NCBI RefSeq assembly: GCF_013348805.1
Contig: NZ_CP054690.1
Location: forward strand, 3,348,001 to 3,412,000
Origin: Rhodococcus sp. W8901
Lineage (GTDB): Bacteria > Actinomycetota > Actinomycetes > Mycobacteriales > Mycobacteriaceae
Reading direction: 5' to 3'
Length of the DNA: 64,000 bases
Shown: in pieces, positions 37,915 to 47,800 of the stretch
How the letters are laid out: each line of letters begins with the position of its first letter
Numbering within the stretch: position 1 is the stretch's first letter
The notes under the pieces: generated by a model
Seen by the model: the letters and a program-made list of their open reading frames with translations, nothing else
Databases searched by the model: none
Told to the model about the DNA's origin: nothing
Position numbers and translations under genes: made by a program

Positions 37915-38928
37915 TCACTCGGAGCCATCGAGCCCGACAGACGTTTGATCGCTGATAGCGTACCGTCCGCCCTGCCGACCACCCCCGCCGGCTGGCGGAC
38001 GGGTACGCCGGCAGCGGCGGGATGTGTGCGCGCCCACGTCACCCGGGGCTTCTCCGCTCGGGTCGAGGGCTGCGGGCGCTCTCGCGCCGCCGCGTTGCGC
38101 ACCGATCCCCGCGGCCACGACGAAGCCGATGCCGAGTACGGCCAGGGGATTCGGGATCTGCCGTAGCGCCACGAGTCCGATGAGAGCCGCGATCGCAGGT
38201 TCGAGGCTCATCAGTGTGCCGAACGTCCCCGCGTCGAGGCGGCGCAGCGCAACCAACTCCAGCGCATAGGGCACCACCGGGAGCAGCACCGCAAGCCCGA
38301 GGCCGAGGAGTACGAGCTGCGGTGTCAGGCGCGCGAAGACGTCCGGCGCTGCTACCAACGTCGTGACAACCCCGGCGACCGGCATCGAGATGGACAGGCC
38401 GGCAAGGCCGCCCACCTCGTCACCGACCTTCTGCGTGAGCAAGATGTATGCCGCCCAACACACGGCAGCGCCCAGCGCGAAACCCGCACCCGTCGGATCG
38501 ACGTGGCCGCTCCAGGGTTGCGTCAGCAGCACGACACCGCCGCCGGCGACCAGCGCCCACAGCCGGCCGACTCCGCGGGTTCGGGTCACCGCGATCCCCA
38601 GGGGTCCGAGAAACTCCAGTGCACTCGCAGTTCCGAGAGGGATCCGCGACGCGGCGGCCATGAACAGCATCGTCATGCCGGCAGTGGCCACACCCAGTGC
38701 CGCCGCGGAACGAAATGCGCGGCGAGTGAACTGCTCTGGACGTGGTCGAACGATCGCGACGAGGAGCAGACCGGCCCAGGCGAGCCGTAGCCAGGCGGCA
38801 CCGGCTACACCCACCTGGTCGATGAGCGCAACCGAGGCCGCGAGACCCAGCTGCACGCACAGCATCGCAGAGAGCGCCATCCCGGCTCCGGCCCGCGATG
38901 CACTTCGGGCCTCGATCGTCGTCATCAC
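37915..38928 (-). CDS. EamA/DMT-family exporter, RhtA-like
   Basis: A 337-residue protein with ten hydrophobic segments in two EamA repeats (SRIPLGTASALEFLGPLGIA and PYALELVALRRLDAGTFGTL). This matches RhtA-type threonine/homoserine exporters. The C-terminal 45 residues are hydrophilic and Arg/Gly-rich, beyond the usual end. Start at 38928 or the next ATG at 38925. Divergent from a LysR gene 79 bp away, the typical exporter-regulator layout, so an amino acid probably induces it. Confidence 0.85.
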   Translation of the reverse strand: MMTTIEARSASRAGAGMALSAMLCVQLGLAASVALIDQVGVAGAAWLRLAWAGLLLVAIVRPRPEQFTRRAFRSAAALGVATAGMTMLFMAAASRIPLGTASALEFLGPLGIAVTRTRGVGRLWALVAGGGVVLLTQPWSGHVDPTGAGFALGAAVCWAAYILLTQKVGDEVGGLAGLSISMPVAGVVTTLVAAPDVFARLTPQLVLLGLGLAVLLPVVPYALELVALRRLDAGTFGTLMSLEPAIAALIGLVALRQIPNPLAVLGIGFVVAAGIGAQRGGARAPAALDPSGEAPGDVGAHTSRRCRRTRPPAGGGGRQGGRYAISDQTSVGLDGSE

Positions 38929-38981
38929 GTCAGTGAACCGAACTCATCCGTCAAACTCCACGCGAATAAAGTGGACTGATC

Positions 38982-38998
38982 GTTCACGAATCCTGAAC
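38982..38998. promoter_or_regulatory. LysR-type operator candidate
   Basis: GTTCA (38982-38986) and TGAAC (38994-38998) form a dyad containing the T-N11-A pattern used by LysR-type regulators. It sits in the short divergent region between the exporter and the LysR gene, ten bases before the latter's ATG. Confidence 0.5.
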
Positions 38999-39007
38999 AA
39001 TGCCTGC

Positions 39008-39880
39008 ATGGACCTGCACCGACTCCGCATCCTTCTCGAACTGTCCCGGTGGGGTTCGATGCGCGAGGTCGCCGACGAGCTCGGAATGACCACTTCTTCT
39101 GTCTCCCAACATATTGCGGCGCTGGCCCGAAGGATCGGCACGCCGCTGACAGAACCCGACGGTCGACGGGTGCGCCTGACCCCGGCGGGCCGGCGACTCG
39201 CCGAGCACGCGGTGACGATCCTGGCCGCGGTCGATGCCGCGATAGTGGATCTCGACGTGGACGCAGCGCCGGCCGGTACGGTGCGTGTAGCGGGCTTCGC
39301 GTCCGCCATTCGGCGCTCGCTGTTGCCGACCATCGCTCGGCTCGGGGCGGCTCAATCGGCGGTGACGGTCATGATCGCCGAGCAGGAGCCGTTCGAGGCT
39401 CTCGAACGGCTCGCCCGCGACGACGTCGACATCGCGCTCACGTACGACTACAACCTCGCTCCGGCGACACTTCGCAACGACTTCAGCGCGACCGCACTCT
39501 GGACGATGAAATGGGGCCTCGGCACACATGCGGCCCAGCGCCCCGGCCCGCTGTCCTCATACGCAGGCAGCAACTGGATCGTCAACTCGCGCAACACTGC
39601 AGACGAAGAGGTCCTACGCATCCTCGCCTCCATGGCCGGCTTCACTCCCCGGATTACCCACCACATCGACAGCCTCGAGCTCATCGACGATCTCATCGCC
39701 GCGGGCCACGGCGTCGGTTTGCTCCCCCTCGAGCGCACCCGCCAGCACTCCGAGGTACGGGTCAGGAGCCTCGACGATCTCGAGGTGATCATGCGAACCT
39801 ATGCCGTCATTCGCCGCGGTCGCGAACAATGGTCGCCGCTGCGGCTCGTACTGGACGAATTGAACGCCGAGGAGCCCTGA
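39008..39880 (+). CDS. LysR-family transcriptional regulator
   Basis: A 290-residue protein. The N-terminal winged helix reads MDLHRLRILLELSRWGSMRE then VADELGMTTSSVSQHIAALA, followed by the LysR substrate-binding fold (GTVRVAGFASAIRRSLLPTI). The ATG at 39008 places the helix-turn-helix at the usual distance; a longer frame upstream crosses the exporter's promoter and is rejected. It probably controls the divergent RhtA-like exporter in response to an amino acid. Confidence 0.9.
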   Translation: MDLHRLRILLELSRWGSMREVADELGMTTSSVSQHIAALARRIGTPLTEPDGRRVRLTPAGRRLAEHAVTILAAVDAAIVDLDVDAAPAGTVRVAGFASAIRRSLLPTIARLGAAQSAVTVMIAEQEPFEALERLARDDVDIALTYDYNLAPATLRNDFSATALWTMKWGLGTHAAQRPGPLSSYAGSNWIVNSRNTADEEVLRILASMAGFTPRITHHIDSLELIDDLIAAGHGVGLLPLERTRQHSEVRVRSLDDLEVIMRTYAVIRRGREQWSPLRLVLDELNAEEP

Positions 39881-39988
39881 TCCAGGAACAAGACTGCGAA
39901 CGCGTCCGCACAACCGCGTCCACCCCATCACCGGTAGCGGCACCGGCGAGCATTTTTCGATGCGACCGCTGCCGTCCGCCCCGCGATC

Positions 39989-40834
39989 TCACTTCCTCAC
40001 GGCCGACACCAACCACCGGTTTCCCGGCCGCAACTGCTTCAGCACCGAGTGTTCGGGCAGCACACGCCCGTACCGCCGCGCGAGGTCGTCGACGATCACA
40101 GCGGTGGCACGCCAACCGTACGAGTCGAACCAGGCCTCCGGATCCGCGGGACCGTTCGAGTGCAACAGGGCGAGCCAGTCGCGCCGACTGAGGGGGCTAC
40201 CCCGGAACAGCGGTGCGTCGTCCATCGCCGCCGTGAAGTCGACGTTGGTTATGGTGGCGCCGATCGCACTTCCCGCTCCCGACAACTCCCCCACGTGCCG
40301 CATCAGGGCGTCCACGCCGTCCTCGGGTAGATACGCCAGCAGACCCTCGAGGATCCAGGCTGTGGGGACGTCGGGACCGAACCCGGCTCCGCGCAGGGCC
40401 GCGGGCCAGTCGTCGCGCAGGTCGATCGGCACCGTGACGCGGGCCGCCTGCGCGGACGAGACACCGTCCAGGACGGCGTCCTTGAACTGCACCATCTCGG
40501 CGGTATCGAGTTCGTAGACGGTCACCGGCTGCGGCCAGGGCAGCCGGAAAGCGCGCGTGTCCAGGCCGGCGCCGAGGAGGACGAGCTGCCGACAGCCCGC
40601 CGCAACGGCGTCCAACACGAAGTCGTCGAGGAACTTCGTCCGCACCGCGACCCACGTCGTCAGCTCCTCGCGGCTGCCGTCGTCCATCTGATCGGTCGGC
40701 GGATTCCAGCCGGATGCTCTGACGAATTCACCGGCCCACGGGTCGTCGAACAATCTGTCGGCGCGACCGCTCTCCATCGCGCGGGCCGCTGCGACGAACA
40801 CCGCGGTCACTCCGACGCCTCGAGGTTGATTCAC
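39989..40834 (-). CDS. TIGR00027-type SAM-dependent methyltransferase
   Basis: A 281-residue protein of the LCM/PPM family expanded in mycobacteria and rhodococci. It has VGVTAVFVAAARAMES, DDPWAGEFV, LVLLGAGLDTRAFRL (SAM motif I, E/D-x-GxGLDTRAFR) and VTVYELDTAEMVQFKDAVL. Substrate is unknown; family members methylate small molecules. It is transcribed on its own, convergent with the LysR gene. Confidence 0.88.
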   Translation of the reverse strand: MNQPRGVGVTAVFVAAARAMESGRADRLFDDPWAGEFVRASGWNPPTDQMDDGSREELTTWVAVRTKFLDDFVLDAVAAGCRQLVLLGAGLDTRAFRLPWPQPVTVYELDTAEMVQFKDAVLDGVSSAQAARVTVPIDLRDDWPAALRGAGFGPDVPTAWILEGLLAYLPEDGVDALMRHVGELSGAGSAIGATITNVDFTAAMDDAPLFRGSPLSRRDWLALLHSNGPADPEAWFDSYGWRATAVIVDDLARRYGRVLPEHSVLKQLRPGNRWLVSAVRK

Positions 40835-40955
40835 GGCGGCACCTCCTCGGTCTACCGTCGATTGTGCTCCCGGTCACCGAGAATGCACGTCCGCGCACCC
40901 CGTCGGCCGAATATGGTCCAGGTCACATGACCGTCAAGGACTGGAGGACATACCC

Positions 40956-41768
40956 ATGAGCGCGAACCGTTTCGTCGGCAAGGTCGCTTTCATCACCGGA
41001 GCCGCCCGCGGCCAGGGTCGCGCCGAGGCGGTCCGGCTCGCGTCCGAGGGTGCCGACATCATTGCGCTCGACGCGTGCGCGGATTTCGACTCCACCGCCT
41101 ACGACGGCGCGACCGAGGCCGATCTCGCCGAGACCGTCGCCCTCGTCGAAGGTCTGGGCCGCAAGATCGTCGCCACCAAGACCGATGTCCGGGACTTCGA
41201 CGCGCTCGCGGCCGCCCTCGCCGACGGCATCGGCACCCTCGGTCGCCTCGACGTCGTGGTCGCGAACGCCGGCATCTGCTCGGGCGCCATGTCGTGGGAG
41301 ATCACCCCCGAGCAGTGGCAGGAGACCCTCGACGTCAACCTCACCGGCGTCTTCTACACCGTCAAGGCCGCGATCCCGCACCTCATCGAGCAGGGCGAGG
41401 GCGGCTCCATCGTCATCACGAGTTCGGTCGCCGGCCTGCGCGGCCTGCCGTTCCTCGGGCACTACGTCGCCAGCAAGCACGGCGTCACCGGACTCGCGAA
41501 GACCCTCGCGGTGGAACTGGGCGCACACAACATCCGCGTCAACACCGTCCATCCCAACGGTGTCGAGACCGGCATGCAGGTCAACGACATGCACGCGCTC
41601 GTCCAGGAGTACAGCACCACCCTGGCCCCGATCTTCATGGGCAGCCTGCCGGACCAGATCAGCCAGCCCGAGGACATCGCCAACGCCGTCGCATGGCTGG
41701 CGTCCGACGAGGCCCGGCACGTCACCGGCATCCAGCTGCCGGTCGATCTCGGCACGCTGATTCGCTGA
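40956..41768 (+). CDS. Mycofactocin-type SDR oxidoreductase
   Basis: A 270-residue classical SDR with FITGAARGQGRAEAVRLA, NAG in VVANAGICSG, Ser in ITSSVAG and the Y-x3-K pair in HYVASKHGVTGL. It has the insertion after the second strand (LDACADFDSTAYDGATEADL) that marks the TIGR03971 group, which keeps NAD bound and passes electrons to mycofactocin. It probably oxidises an alcohol or carveol-like substrate. GGAGG lies shortly before the ATG. Nearest neighbours give no substrate hint. Confidence 0.88.
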   Translation: MSANRFVGKVAFITGAARGQGRAEAVRLASEGADIIALDACADFDSTAYDGATEADLAETVALVEGLGRKIVATKTDVRDFDALAAALADGIGTLGRLDVVVANAGICSGAMSWEITPEQWQETLDVNLTGVFYTVKAAIPHLIEQGEGGSIVITSSVAGLRGLPFLGHYVASKHGVTGLAKTLAVELGAHNIRVNTVHPNGVETGMQVNDMHALVQEYSTTLAPIFMGSLPDQISQPEDIANAVAWLASDEARHVTGIQLPVDLGTLIR

Positions 41769-41788
41769 CGCCACCCCCGGACGGCTGC

Positions 41789-41828
41789 GGTGTGCACGTG
41801 ATCGGTGCATTCTGATCACGTGCACACC
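41789..41828 (+). repeat. Perfect 15-bp inverted repeat across the treZ start codon
   Basis: GGTGTGCACGTGATC (41789-41803) and its exact complement (41814-41828) enclose a 10-nt spacer. Each arm contains CACGTG. The right arm contains the GTG start of treZ (41820-41822), and a second in-frame GTG (41805) is in the loop. It begins 20 bp after the SDR stop. As RNA the hairpin would hide the start; as DNA it is a strong dyad for a regulator. It could also terminate the SDR transcript. Confidence 0.75.
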
Positions 41829-43559
41829 TTCGAGGTCTGGGCCCCCCTTCCGAGTTCGGTGCGCGTCGAGGTCGACGGGTACGCGCACGAGATGACCCGC
41901 TCCCCCGACGGCTGGTGGCGCGCCGACGTCGCCGCCGAACCGGGCGCGCGGTACGGATTCGTGCTCGACGGCACGCCGCCGGTGCTGCCCGATCCACGCT
42001 CGCGACGGCAGCCGGACGGGGTCCACCTGCCGTCGCAACTGCATCGGCTCGATCCCGCAGGCTGGACCGACTCGGCGTGGACGGGCCGCCAACTGGCGGG
42101 CAGCGTCGTCTACGAACTGCACGTCGGCACCTTCACGGCGGAGGGCACGTTCGACGCCGCGATCGCCCGGCTCGATCACCTCGTCGATCTCGGCGTCGGA
42201 TTCGTCGAACTGATGCCGGTCGCCGCCTTCAACGGCACCCACAACTGGGGCTACGACGGCGTGCTCTGGTACGCGGTGCACGAGGGCTACGGCGGCCCGG
42301 ACGGCTTGCAGCGCTTCGTCGACGCCTGCCATCGGCGCGGACTGGCGGTGATCCTCGACGTCGTCTACAACCACTTCGGCCCGTCCGGCAACTACCTGGA
42401 CCGGTTCGGCCCGTATCTCGCGGACGGCGCCAACTCGTGGGGTCGCGAGGTGAACCTGTGCGGCCCGCACAGCCACGAGGTGCGTCGCTACATCATCGAG
42501 AACGCGCTGAGCTGGTTCCGCGACTTCCACATCGATGCGCTGCGCCTCGACGCCGTCCACGCGCTCGTCGACAACACCGCCGTGCACCTGCTCGAGGATC
42601 TCGCGGTGGAGGTGCACCGACTGTCGGCGCACCTGCGACGGCCACTGACCCTGATCGCGGAGAGCGACCTCAACGACCCCAAGATCATCTCGGCTCGGGC
42701 CGCCGGTGGCTACGGCCTCGACGCGCAGTGGGACGACGACGTCCACCACGCCATCCATGCCGCAGTGTCCGGCGAGAGGCAGGGATACTATGGCGATTTC
42801 GGCTCCCTGCAGGCGTTGTCGCACACGCTCACGCACGGCTACTTCCACGCCGGCACCTTCTCGACGTTCCGGGGCCGCAACCACGGCCGCCCCATCGACA
42901 TCCGCAGGATTCCCGCCGACGCCCTGCTCGCGTACACCTGCACCCACGACCAGATCGGCAACCGCGCCACGGGCGACCGACCCGGTTCGTACCTCACCGC
43001 GGGTCAACTCGCGATCAAGGCCGCCCTGGTCCTGTGCTCCCCGTACACACCGATGCTGTTCATGGGCGAGGAATGGGGTGCGCGAACACCCTTCCAGTAC
43101 TTCACGTCTCACCCCGAACCCGAACTCGCGAAGGCGACCGCGGAGGGTCGCCGCCGCGAGTTCGCGGAACACGGCTGGGACAGCGCCGACATCCCGGATC
43201 CGCAGGATCCTCGAACGTTCCAGCGATCGAAACTCGATTGGGGCGAGACGGCGATCGCGGCGCACGCACGGTTGCTCGAGTGCTATCGGGAACTGATCGC
43301 GTTGCGGCACAGCCGCGCCGATCTGACCGACCCGTGGCTCGAGCACCTCAAGGTCGAATACGACGAGAACGAACGCTGGCTCGCACTCATTCGCGGCGAC
43401 CTGCGGATCGCCTGCAATCTGGGCACCGACCCGGTGACCGTGCCCATCGGCGGGATTCCCCTCCTGTGGTGGGAGGAGCCGACGGTGGACGAGACGGCGT
43501 CGGCGATCGTTCTGCCCGGGCACTCGTTCGCGGTTCTCGACGCCGGCCGGATCGGATAG
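41820..43559 (+). CDS. treZ: Malto-oligosyltrehalose trehalohydrolase TreZ
   Basis: A 579-residue GH13 enzyme from the GTG at 41820 (VHTFEVWAPLPSSVRVEVDG, an N-terminal beta-sandwich). Catalytic residues lie in FHIDALRLDAVHAL (Asp about 243), LIAESDLND (Glu about 280) and CTHDQIGNR (Asp about 375). It hydrolyses the bond next to the terminal trehalose made by TreY, freeing trehalose. No clear ribosome site precedes either candidate GTG; both lie in the inverted repeat. Separated from glgX-treY by unrelated genes. Confidence 0.93.
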   Translation: MHTFEVWAPLPSSVRVEVDGYAHEMTRSPDGWWRADVAAEPGARYGFVLDGTPPVLPDPRSRRQPDGVHLPSQLHRLDPAGWTDSAWTGRQLAGSVVYELHVGTFTAEGTFDAAIARLDHLVDLGVGFVELMPVAAFNGTHNWGYDGVLWYAVHEGYGGPDGLQRFVDACHRRGLAVILDVVYNHFGPSGNYLDRFGPYLADGANSWGREVNLCGPHSHEVRRYIIENALSWFRDFHIDALRLDAVHALVDNTAVHLLEDLAVEVHRLSAHLRRPLTLIAESDLNDPKIISARAAGGYGLDAQWDDDVHHAIHAAVSGERQGYYGDFGSLQALSHTLTHGYFHAGTFSTFRGRNHGRPIDIRRIPADALLAYTCTHDQIGNRATGDRPGSYLTAGQLAIKAALVLCSPYTPMLFMGEEWGARTPFQYFTSHPEPELAKATAEGRRREFAEHGWDSADIPDPQDPRTFQRSKLDWGETAIAAHARLLECYRELIALRHSRADLTDPWLEHLKVEYDENERWLALIRGDLRIACNLGTDPVTVPIGGIPLLWWEEPTVDETASAIVLPGHSFAVLDAGRIG

Positions 43560-43580
43560 CCCGGAACAGGACGGCGCAGC

Positions 43581-43733
43581 CTATACGGTGACGTCCGAGT
43601 AGGGCATGTGCTCGGACACCCAGGGAAATACCACTTCCATGAGCAGCAGCACGAGCGCGACAACGAGGACGATCAGGAGTAGCGCCTTCACCGGCCGGGG
43701 GCCGGGGAGTGCGTGCCAGAGGTAGCCGTACAT
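43581..43733 (-). CDS. Small conserved-type membrane protein beside the sortase
   Basis: A 50-residue protein: MYGYLWHALPGPRPVKALL, one transmembrane helix of Leu/Val, then FPWVSEHMPYSDVTV. This matches a short actinobacterial family commonly encoded next to class E sortases, with the same P-G-P start and (D/N)VTV end. Its ATG at 43731-43733 immediately follows the sortase stop, so the two are translated together. Probable cell-envelope role; function unknown. It ends 21 bp from the convergent treZ stop. Confidence 0.8.
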   Translation of the reverse strand: MYGYLWHALPGPRPVKALLLIVLVVALVLLLMEVVFPWVSEHMPYSDVTV

Positions 43734-44546
43734 TCATCGCTCCTGCAACGCCGCGGGACCGTGGCCCGAGGACTTGGGGATTGTTTCGACGAGCATGGCA
43801 TGCACGATCATGCGCTCGGTGTTCGAGAACAGCGGATGGCACGTGGTCAGCGTCAGCATGCTTTCCAGCCCGGGGGCTGCCTCCACCCAAGCGGCGCCGG
43901 GCAGCGGGTTGACGACCTCGACGTCGGTGGGCACGGTGATGTGCCGCCCCAGGACGTGGGCGTAGTCGCCGTCCGAGACGCGATCGGTCTGCTCGGGGCT
44001 CAGACAGGCTTCCGCCGCCGCACGCCTTTCGGGCGAGGCCGCCTCGAGTGGGAGCAGCCGGTAGGTCATCCATTGGAACTCGGTCTCCACGACGACGGCA
44101 TCGCACGACTCGAGCCGATCCAGGTGCTGGAACACCGCACCGGTACCGATGCGATGCCCGGCGAGCGCGAAGTTTCCTGCCTCGCCGGGCATCTGCGTCT
44201 CGGGGTAGTGGCCGGGGCCGGCCCGCAGGTCCTCGTTGCGGGTGCCCTCGACGACGGCGTACACGGTGTCGAGGGCGGGGAGGTGCACCCGCGCGAACCC
44301 CTCGCCGAGCGCCGGGGGCAGCGGGGCAACCGGCTCATCACCGGCCGCCCCGGAGTCGTTGCCCCAGGACTGCTCCAGGTGGGCGTTGACATCGTCCTGC
44401 AGCCGCCCCGAGACGATATTGGTCCAGAACGCCTCATAGATGACGAAAAGCAGGACGAGGACCCCGGCCGTGAGGAGCAGTTCGCCGAGAATCTGCCCTG
44501 CGCCCGGCCGCGGCCGATGCGGGCCCGGAACCTTGCTGTCACTCAC
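43734..44546 (-). CDS. srtE: Class E sortase
   Basis: A 270-residue transpeptidase with one N-terminal membrane anchor (about residues 20-38) and the catalytic set His131 (LAGHRIGTG), Cys236 (LTLTTCHPLF) and Arg245 (SNTER). Class E enzymes attach LPxTG/LAxTG proteins to peptidoglycan in actinobacteria. Start GTG 44544-44546 follows GGAAGGGG. It is the third gene after the LPVTG adhesin and the 47-residue peptide, which makes that adhesin its likely substrate. Confidence 0.9.
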   Translation of the reverse strand: MSDSKVPGPHRPRPGAGQILGELLLTAGVLVLLFVIYEAFWTNIVSGRLQDDVNAHLEQSWGNDSGAAGDEPVAPLPPALGEGFARVHLPALDTVYAVVEGTRNEDLRAGPGHYPETQMPGEAGNFALAGHRIGTGAVFQHLDRLESCDAVVVETEFQWMTYRLLPLEAASPERRAAAEACLSPEQTDRVSDGDYAHVLGRHITVPTDVEVVNPLPGAAWVEAAPGLESMLTLTTCHPLFSNTERMIVHAMLVETIPKSSGHGPAALQER

Positions 44547-44577
44547 GGACCGGGGCCCCTTCCACAGATGTGTTGAC

Positions 44578-44721
44578 CTAGCTGCCCGCGTTGATCATGA
44601 CGCTTCCGGTGCCGCCGAGAAGATCATAGAGAAGCACGGACAGGCGACCGAGCCCGTCGATCGCGGCGGAACCGGTGGTCTGGATGTCGCCGATGACAAT
44701 CGGGAACGGGAGGAAGAGCAC
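44578..44721 (-). CDS. 47-residue hydrophobic peptide between adhesin and sortase genes
   Basis: A GTG-started frame (VLFLPFPIVIGDIQTTGSAA then IDGLGRLSVLLYDLLGGTG and VMINAGS) with GAAGGAG 7 nt before the start, an excellent ribosome site. It has a hydrophobic N-terminus and a likely amphipathic helix in the middle; no classical signal peptide or charged tail. It is in a small operon, 31 bp before the sortase gene. I recognise no family. It might be a surface or mycomembrane peptide made with the adhesin. Confidence 0.65.
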   Translation of the reverse strand: MLFLPFPIVIGDIQTTGSAAIDGLGRLSVLLYDLLGGTGSVMINAGS

Positions 44722-44805
44722 GAGAATTCTCCTTCGAAGGGCGGCCGAGTGGACGGCCGCGAGACAGATGTTCGGCTGGTGCGTGGTATTCGATCGGTGT
44801 GGCGG

Positions 44806-44848
44806 AGCGGGGCGGGTGCGACCAGGTGTAGGTCGCACCCGCCCCGCT
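44806..44848 (-). terminator. Perfect 18-bp stem-loop after the LPVTG adhesin gene
   Basis: The 18-nt arms at 44806-44823 and 44831-44848 (AGCGGGGCGGGTGCGACC and complement) enclose a 7-nt loop. It starts 20 bp past the adhesin stop and 84 bp before the 47-residue gene. No T-run follows in the minus direction. It probably stops or attenuates transcription so that the sortase genes are expressed less than the adhesin, or protects the adhesin mRNA 3' end. Confidence 0.75.
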
Positions 44849-44867
44849 ACCGTGTGCCGGCTGGGGG

Positions 44868-47800
44868 TTATCCCTCGCCGGACACCCGCCTGCGGTTGCG
44901 CAGGGTCAGCCATGCGCCGCCGACGATCAACGCCAGCCCCACACCGGCGAGCCAGATGACGTTCGCACCCGTCACGGGCAGGGACGGCGACTGGTCCGGC
45001 TGGGTCGGAGCCGGCTTACCCGGAGCACCGTTGTGTCCGGAGTCGCCCGGCTTGGACGGCTGCTCCGGCGAACCAGGTCCGCCCGGCTGGTTGGAGACCG
45101 GAGGGGTCGGCCACTCGGAGCCAGATCCCGGCGGGATCAGCGATCCGTCCCACGGCAGGATCGGGATGGGGAGCGGAATGATGATCAGCCCGTTGCTGCT
45201 GGTCTTGTTCTCGAGTCCCAGCACCACCGATCCCTCCGCGTCACCGGCGAGGGTGACGGAGACTCCGGTCGGCTTGCCGTCGATCGTGACGACGTCCGCA
45301 CTTCCCTCGTTGACGCCCCACACCACGTCGCCCCACTTGACGTTGGTCACGTCAGTGTGGGCGCCGGTCTCGACGAAGGTGATCTCGGTGTCGAGCGGGA
45401 ACTGGACCCGGCCGTCGATGACGGCGGCGTCGCACTGGGCGGTCGGGGTGACCGATGCGCCCGGCTTGACGGCGAGGATGCAGGTACGCGCCTCGTCGTC
45501 GACGTCCGTCCATGTCGCCGTGACCTGGAACGTCGTAGACGGGTCCTTCGTGACCTGGTTGCCCTTGGGGCCGGTCACGATCTTCTCGATATCCACATCC
45601 GTGGTCGGGATCGGGCGGTTGTGGATCTCCACCTTCGCCTCGTCTCCGGGCACGATTGCGACGGTGTTGCGGTAGTCCGCGTCGCCGGCGTCCTCAGCCA
45701 CCCAGTAATACGGCCGCGCCCAAGCGATGCCGGGCAGGGGGTTGGGATCGACCTCGGAGAAGGTGACCATGGTGTTCCGCGGCAGCACGTCGCCGGACTT
45801 CCAGCTGAAGCCGTTTCCTGCGTTGAGGGTGATGGTCTCGCCCACTGCCGGGAAATCGGTGCCCGCGGGGAGCGCCGGATCGATGCCGTCGATCCGAACC
45901 TGGAACTCCGCGCCTGAGGGCAGGTCAGCTTCGGTGGCGGGGATGGGGTCGTCGCCGTCGAGGATGTACTTCGTGAACTCGACCGAGCCGAAGGCCCACA
46001 GGGCCTCGTTCGTCAGCGTGATCAGACGCCCCTCGGTGGGATCGTCGGACACGATGCCCGTCACCGAGCCATTGCCGTTGTCCTTGAGCCAGGACTCACC
46101 GTTGGGGTCGGTGCCCCACTGGATCGTGCCCCACTCGACGCCGGCAACATCCGGGCGGCCAACCTCGGTGAAGGTCACCTCGGTGCCGACGGGAAGCTTG
46201 GCGTTCAGCGGCGTGGCCACGCCCTTCTTGACGGTCAGCGTCTCCTTGGCGTAGTTGACACCGTCCTTCCAGCTGGCCTCGACCGTGAACTCCACGTCGT
46301 CGCCGATCTCGCCGGCGGCCTCGCCCTCAACCTGCTTGAGGATGCGCAGGGTGCCGTCGTTCTTGTCGACGAAGTTGACGACCTCGACCTTGCGCAGGTC
46401 CTTGCCGATGGTCACCACGCCGGACTCACCGATCGTGACATCCCCTGTGTATGCGGGCACGCCATAGGCGAGACCATTGCCGTTGGCCGGAACCGTCTCG
46501 GTCAGCGTGATCTTGGTGCCGCCGGGCAGGTTCTCACCGAACGGAACCGCGGTGCCGTCGGACGGGAGCGTCAGCGTCTTGGACTGCGGAACGTTGTTCG
46601 CGTCGGTCCATGTGGCGACCACGTCGAAGGTCTTCGGCACCTCCTTGTTGAACGCCTCCGGACCCGTGAGCTTCTTGCTCAGCTCGAAGGTGCCCTGCGT
46701 GATCTTCGCCTCGTTGGTGACGGAGACCGTGTTCGCTGCCGCATCGGTGCCGATGATGAGCGTCTTCGGTTCGATGACGGGCGCCGACCACGTCACACGG
46801 TCGGTGTCCGTCGGCTGAACCTCGGTGAAGGTGACCTTCGCTCCGATGGGCAGGTTCTTCAGATCGAAGACCCCGCCGTGCGTCAGCGTGAAGGGGCGGA
46901 TCTCGTTACCGGAACCGTCACCGAGGTCGATCTCCGCATTGACGACGAAGGCCTCGTTGCCGGTGAGTGCGCCGAGCGCCTCACCGATGACGGTCTTGGT
47001 GATCTTCGCCGAGCCCAGGACGGCCTTGTTGACCAGCTTGACCTCGACGTTGCTCTTCGGCGTGATGGTCACCAGCGCCTGGGTGCGGTCCGCGTTGAGC
47101 GTCACGCCATCTGCCGGGCGAAACGTCCCCTGCTCGAAGTAGACGCCGTCGACCGTGGGCAGGTCGATCTCGGACAGGCGGATCTGCCAGCCGGTGCCGC
47201 GGGGGTAGAAGCCACTGACCGGCGTGCCGTCAGCCTTCACCTTGACGTTGTAGGTCGCCGACGGCTTGTCCATCTCCGGGTTCTTCCCGGGGGCGAACTC
47301 CTCGACCTTCACGGTGAACTCGGTGCCCTCCGGGAACTTCTCGGAGGAGGAATCGATCTGCTTCAGCAGCGAGAACGAGCCTCGCGCCACACCTTGGCCG
47401 GTGCCGCCACCGCCCCATTCCTGCTTGACGCCGTGCGAAAGATTCGGGCCGCCTTCGTAGGCGAGCGTGTTGCTGTACTCCGTGCCGCGCTGGTCCAGTC
47501 CGCCGCTCGTGGTGCAGAGGGTGTAGTCGATGTAGTACCGCGTCTCACGGCTGTAGTCATTCGCCTCCTTCGGGAGGGTGAAATCGATCCCGTCGGCGGT
47601 ACGTGTGACCGTGGTGCCGGCAGTCAGGTCACGCTCCGCGTTGACTCCGCTGTGGCCGAGGAAGTCCTTCGCGATGACCTTCAGATTGAGGTTCTTCTTG
47701 AGATCACCGCTGACCTCACACACCGTCATGGTCTCGGAGAACGTGTCGGTGATGACCGCGGGATCGTTGCGGCCCTCGAGATGGCGTCCGGGGATTTCCA

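Noticed and set aside
40923-43523. 866-codon open frame on the minus strand
   Set aside because: Antisense to the SDR and treZ genes; composition is Arg/Val/Asp-rich and typical of a shadow frame.
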